NCBI GenBank assembly: GCA_002342685.1
Contig: DDQN01000081.1
Coordinates: 1-12,295, forward strand
DNA length: 12,295 nt
From: Vibrio sp. UBA2441
GTDB taxonomy: Bacteria > Pseudomonadota > Gammaproteobacteria > Enterobacterales > Vibrionaceae
Direction: 5' to 3'
Position 1 is the stretch's first letter. Every line of letters begins with the position of its first letter. This document shows positions 11,834 through 12,295 of this stretch, piece by piece. The notes under the pieces were generated by a model that was not told where the DNA came from, did no database searches, and worked only from the letters and a program-made list of their open reading frames with translations. Position numbers and translations under genes: made by a program.

Positions 11834-11871
11834 GGGGTCGTCTCAGAAAACGGAAAATAAAGCACGCTAAG
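11834..11871 (+). repeat. 38-bp terminal inverted repeat of a Tn21-subgroup transposon
   Basis: It begins GGGGTCGTCTCAGAAAACGG and ends ACGCTAAG, as the 38-bp ends of the Tn21 subgroup of the Tn3 family do. The last codons of tnpA overlap its inner end, as usual for this subgroup. The five bases before it (TATAA, 11829-11833) are a candidate 5-bp target duplication. Confidence 0.9.
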
Positions 11872-12295
11872 CCGGTGGCAGCGGTCGCAATGGCCTGAAC
11901 TTCCCCGCACCGACCTTGGCACTGCTGCGCCATAGGTAATCGCCGGTCAGGTTGATATGCTCCCACCCCAGCGGGGACAGATATTGCAGCAACGTGTCGT
12001 CCAGCGCCATGCCGTGGGCACGCAAAGCACTGGTGGCACGCTCCAGATAGACCGTGTTCCACAACACGATGGCCGCCGTCACCAGATTGAGGCCGCTGGC
12101 CCGGTAGCGCTGCTGCTCAAAACTGCGGTCGCGGATTTCACCCAATCGGTAGAAGAAGACCGCCCTGGCCAGCGCGTTGCGCGCCTCGCCCTTATTCAGC
12201 CCCGCATGGACGCGGCGGCGCAGCTCCACGCTTTGCAGCCAATCCAGAATGAACAGCGTGCGCTCGATGCGCCCCAGCTCGCGCAGGGCGACGGC
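11867..12295 (-). CDS. tnpA: Tn3-family transposase TnpA, C-terminal part (5' end outside window)
   Basis: Minus-strand frame open to the window edge, stopping at 11867-11869. The visible 142 residues run through GRIERTLFILDWLQS, then RRRVHAGLNKGEARNALARA, then GEIRDRSFEQQRYRASGLNL, and end YLWRSSAKVGAGKFRPLRPL followed by PPA. This is the conserved C-terminal region of the roughly 1000-residue DDE transposase of the Tn21 subgroup, which recognises the 38-bp ends and makes the replicative cointegrate. The GTG at 12227-12229 is internal and not a start. The glutamate in the NKGEARN region is in the conserved C-terminal motif of the family. No frameshift is seen in the visible part. Confidence 0.93.
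   Translation of the reverse strand, partial: AVALRELGRIERTLFILDWLQSVELRRRVHAGLNKGEARNALARAVFFYRLGEIRDRSFEQQRYRASGLNLVTAAIVLWNTVYLERATSALRAHGMALDDTLLQYLSPLGWEHINLTGDYLWRSSAKVGAGKFRPLRPLPPA

Larger units (their letters stand above)
11834..12295 (-). mobile_element. Tn3-family (Tn21-subgroup) transposon, tnpA end
   Basis: The element starts at the inverted repeat and continues past the right edge of the window. Only its transposase end is visible, so cargo genes, resolvase and the other end are unknown. The sharp rise in GC at 11834 agrees with a recent insertion into the island. Confidence 0.88.

Overview
The window looks like accessory DNA of a proteobacterium, probably gammaproteobacterial, carried on a conjugative plasmid or integrative element. 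This is inferred from gene content: an IS66-family transposase, integron-type gene cassettes, a plasmid-type RadC, a DUF3275-like protein, a DUF6094-like adenine methylase and a Tn21-subgroup transposon end. No core gene is present to fix the species, so the host call is weak. Base composition is patchy: GC-rich transposons at both edges, very AT-rich cassettes at about 1.0-4.5 kb and intermediate composition from 5.4 to 11.8 kb.

Layout. (1) 1-932: the 3' part of an IS66-family element, running off the left edge. (2) 947 to about 5050: a mobile gene-cassette array read on the + strand. Four genes (149, 718, 224 and 140 aa) are separated by attC sites at 1481-1552, 3761-3789 (unusually short) and 4501-4600. 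The 718-aa protein combines a PD-(D/E)XK/NERD-like core with a C-terminal SEC-C zinc motif and is a candidate defence nuclease. The 140-aa protein resembles a small nuclease fold that has lost its E-x-K pair. No integrase gene is visible. (3) 5175-5384: the broken C-terminal end of a group II intron reverse transcriptase/maturase. (4) 5431-11735: an island of three transcription units and one orphan RNA. Unit 1 is a zinc-ribbon protein, RadC and a Sel1-repeat protein. Unit 2 is a DUF3275-like protein and two unknowns. Unit 3 is an unknown and the adenine methylase. (5) 11834-12295: a Tn3-family (Tn21-subgroup) transposon end, with its 38-bp inverted repeat and the 3' end of tnpA on the minus strand.

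The most interesting feature is a repeated two-part RNA leader. Module 1 (four copies: 5490-5573, 7070-7153, 9081-9164, 11487-11566) starts at the predicted transcription start of each unit. It has three hairpins with compensatory base changes, and in every copy the first hairpin arm begins exactly 14 nt after the last base of the -10 box. Module 2 (five copies, directly before the genes at 5655, 5943, 7232, 8373 and 9253) holds an arm that can pair either with the Shine-Dalgarno region or with an upstream hairpin arm, so it looks like a translational on/off switch. Module 1 marks unit starts, while module 2 marks individual genes, including internal ones. The fourth module 1 copy leads to a terminator with no ORF and may be a stand-alone RNA. 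Genes in the island therefore look like one regulon under shared RNA-level control. A published candidate motif called the radC RNA may correspond to part of this; that could not be checked here.
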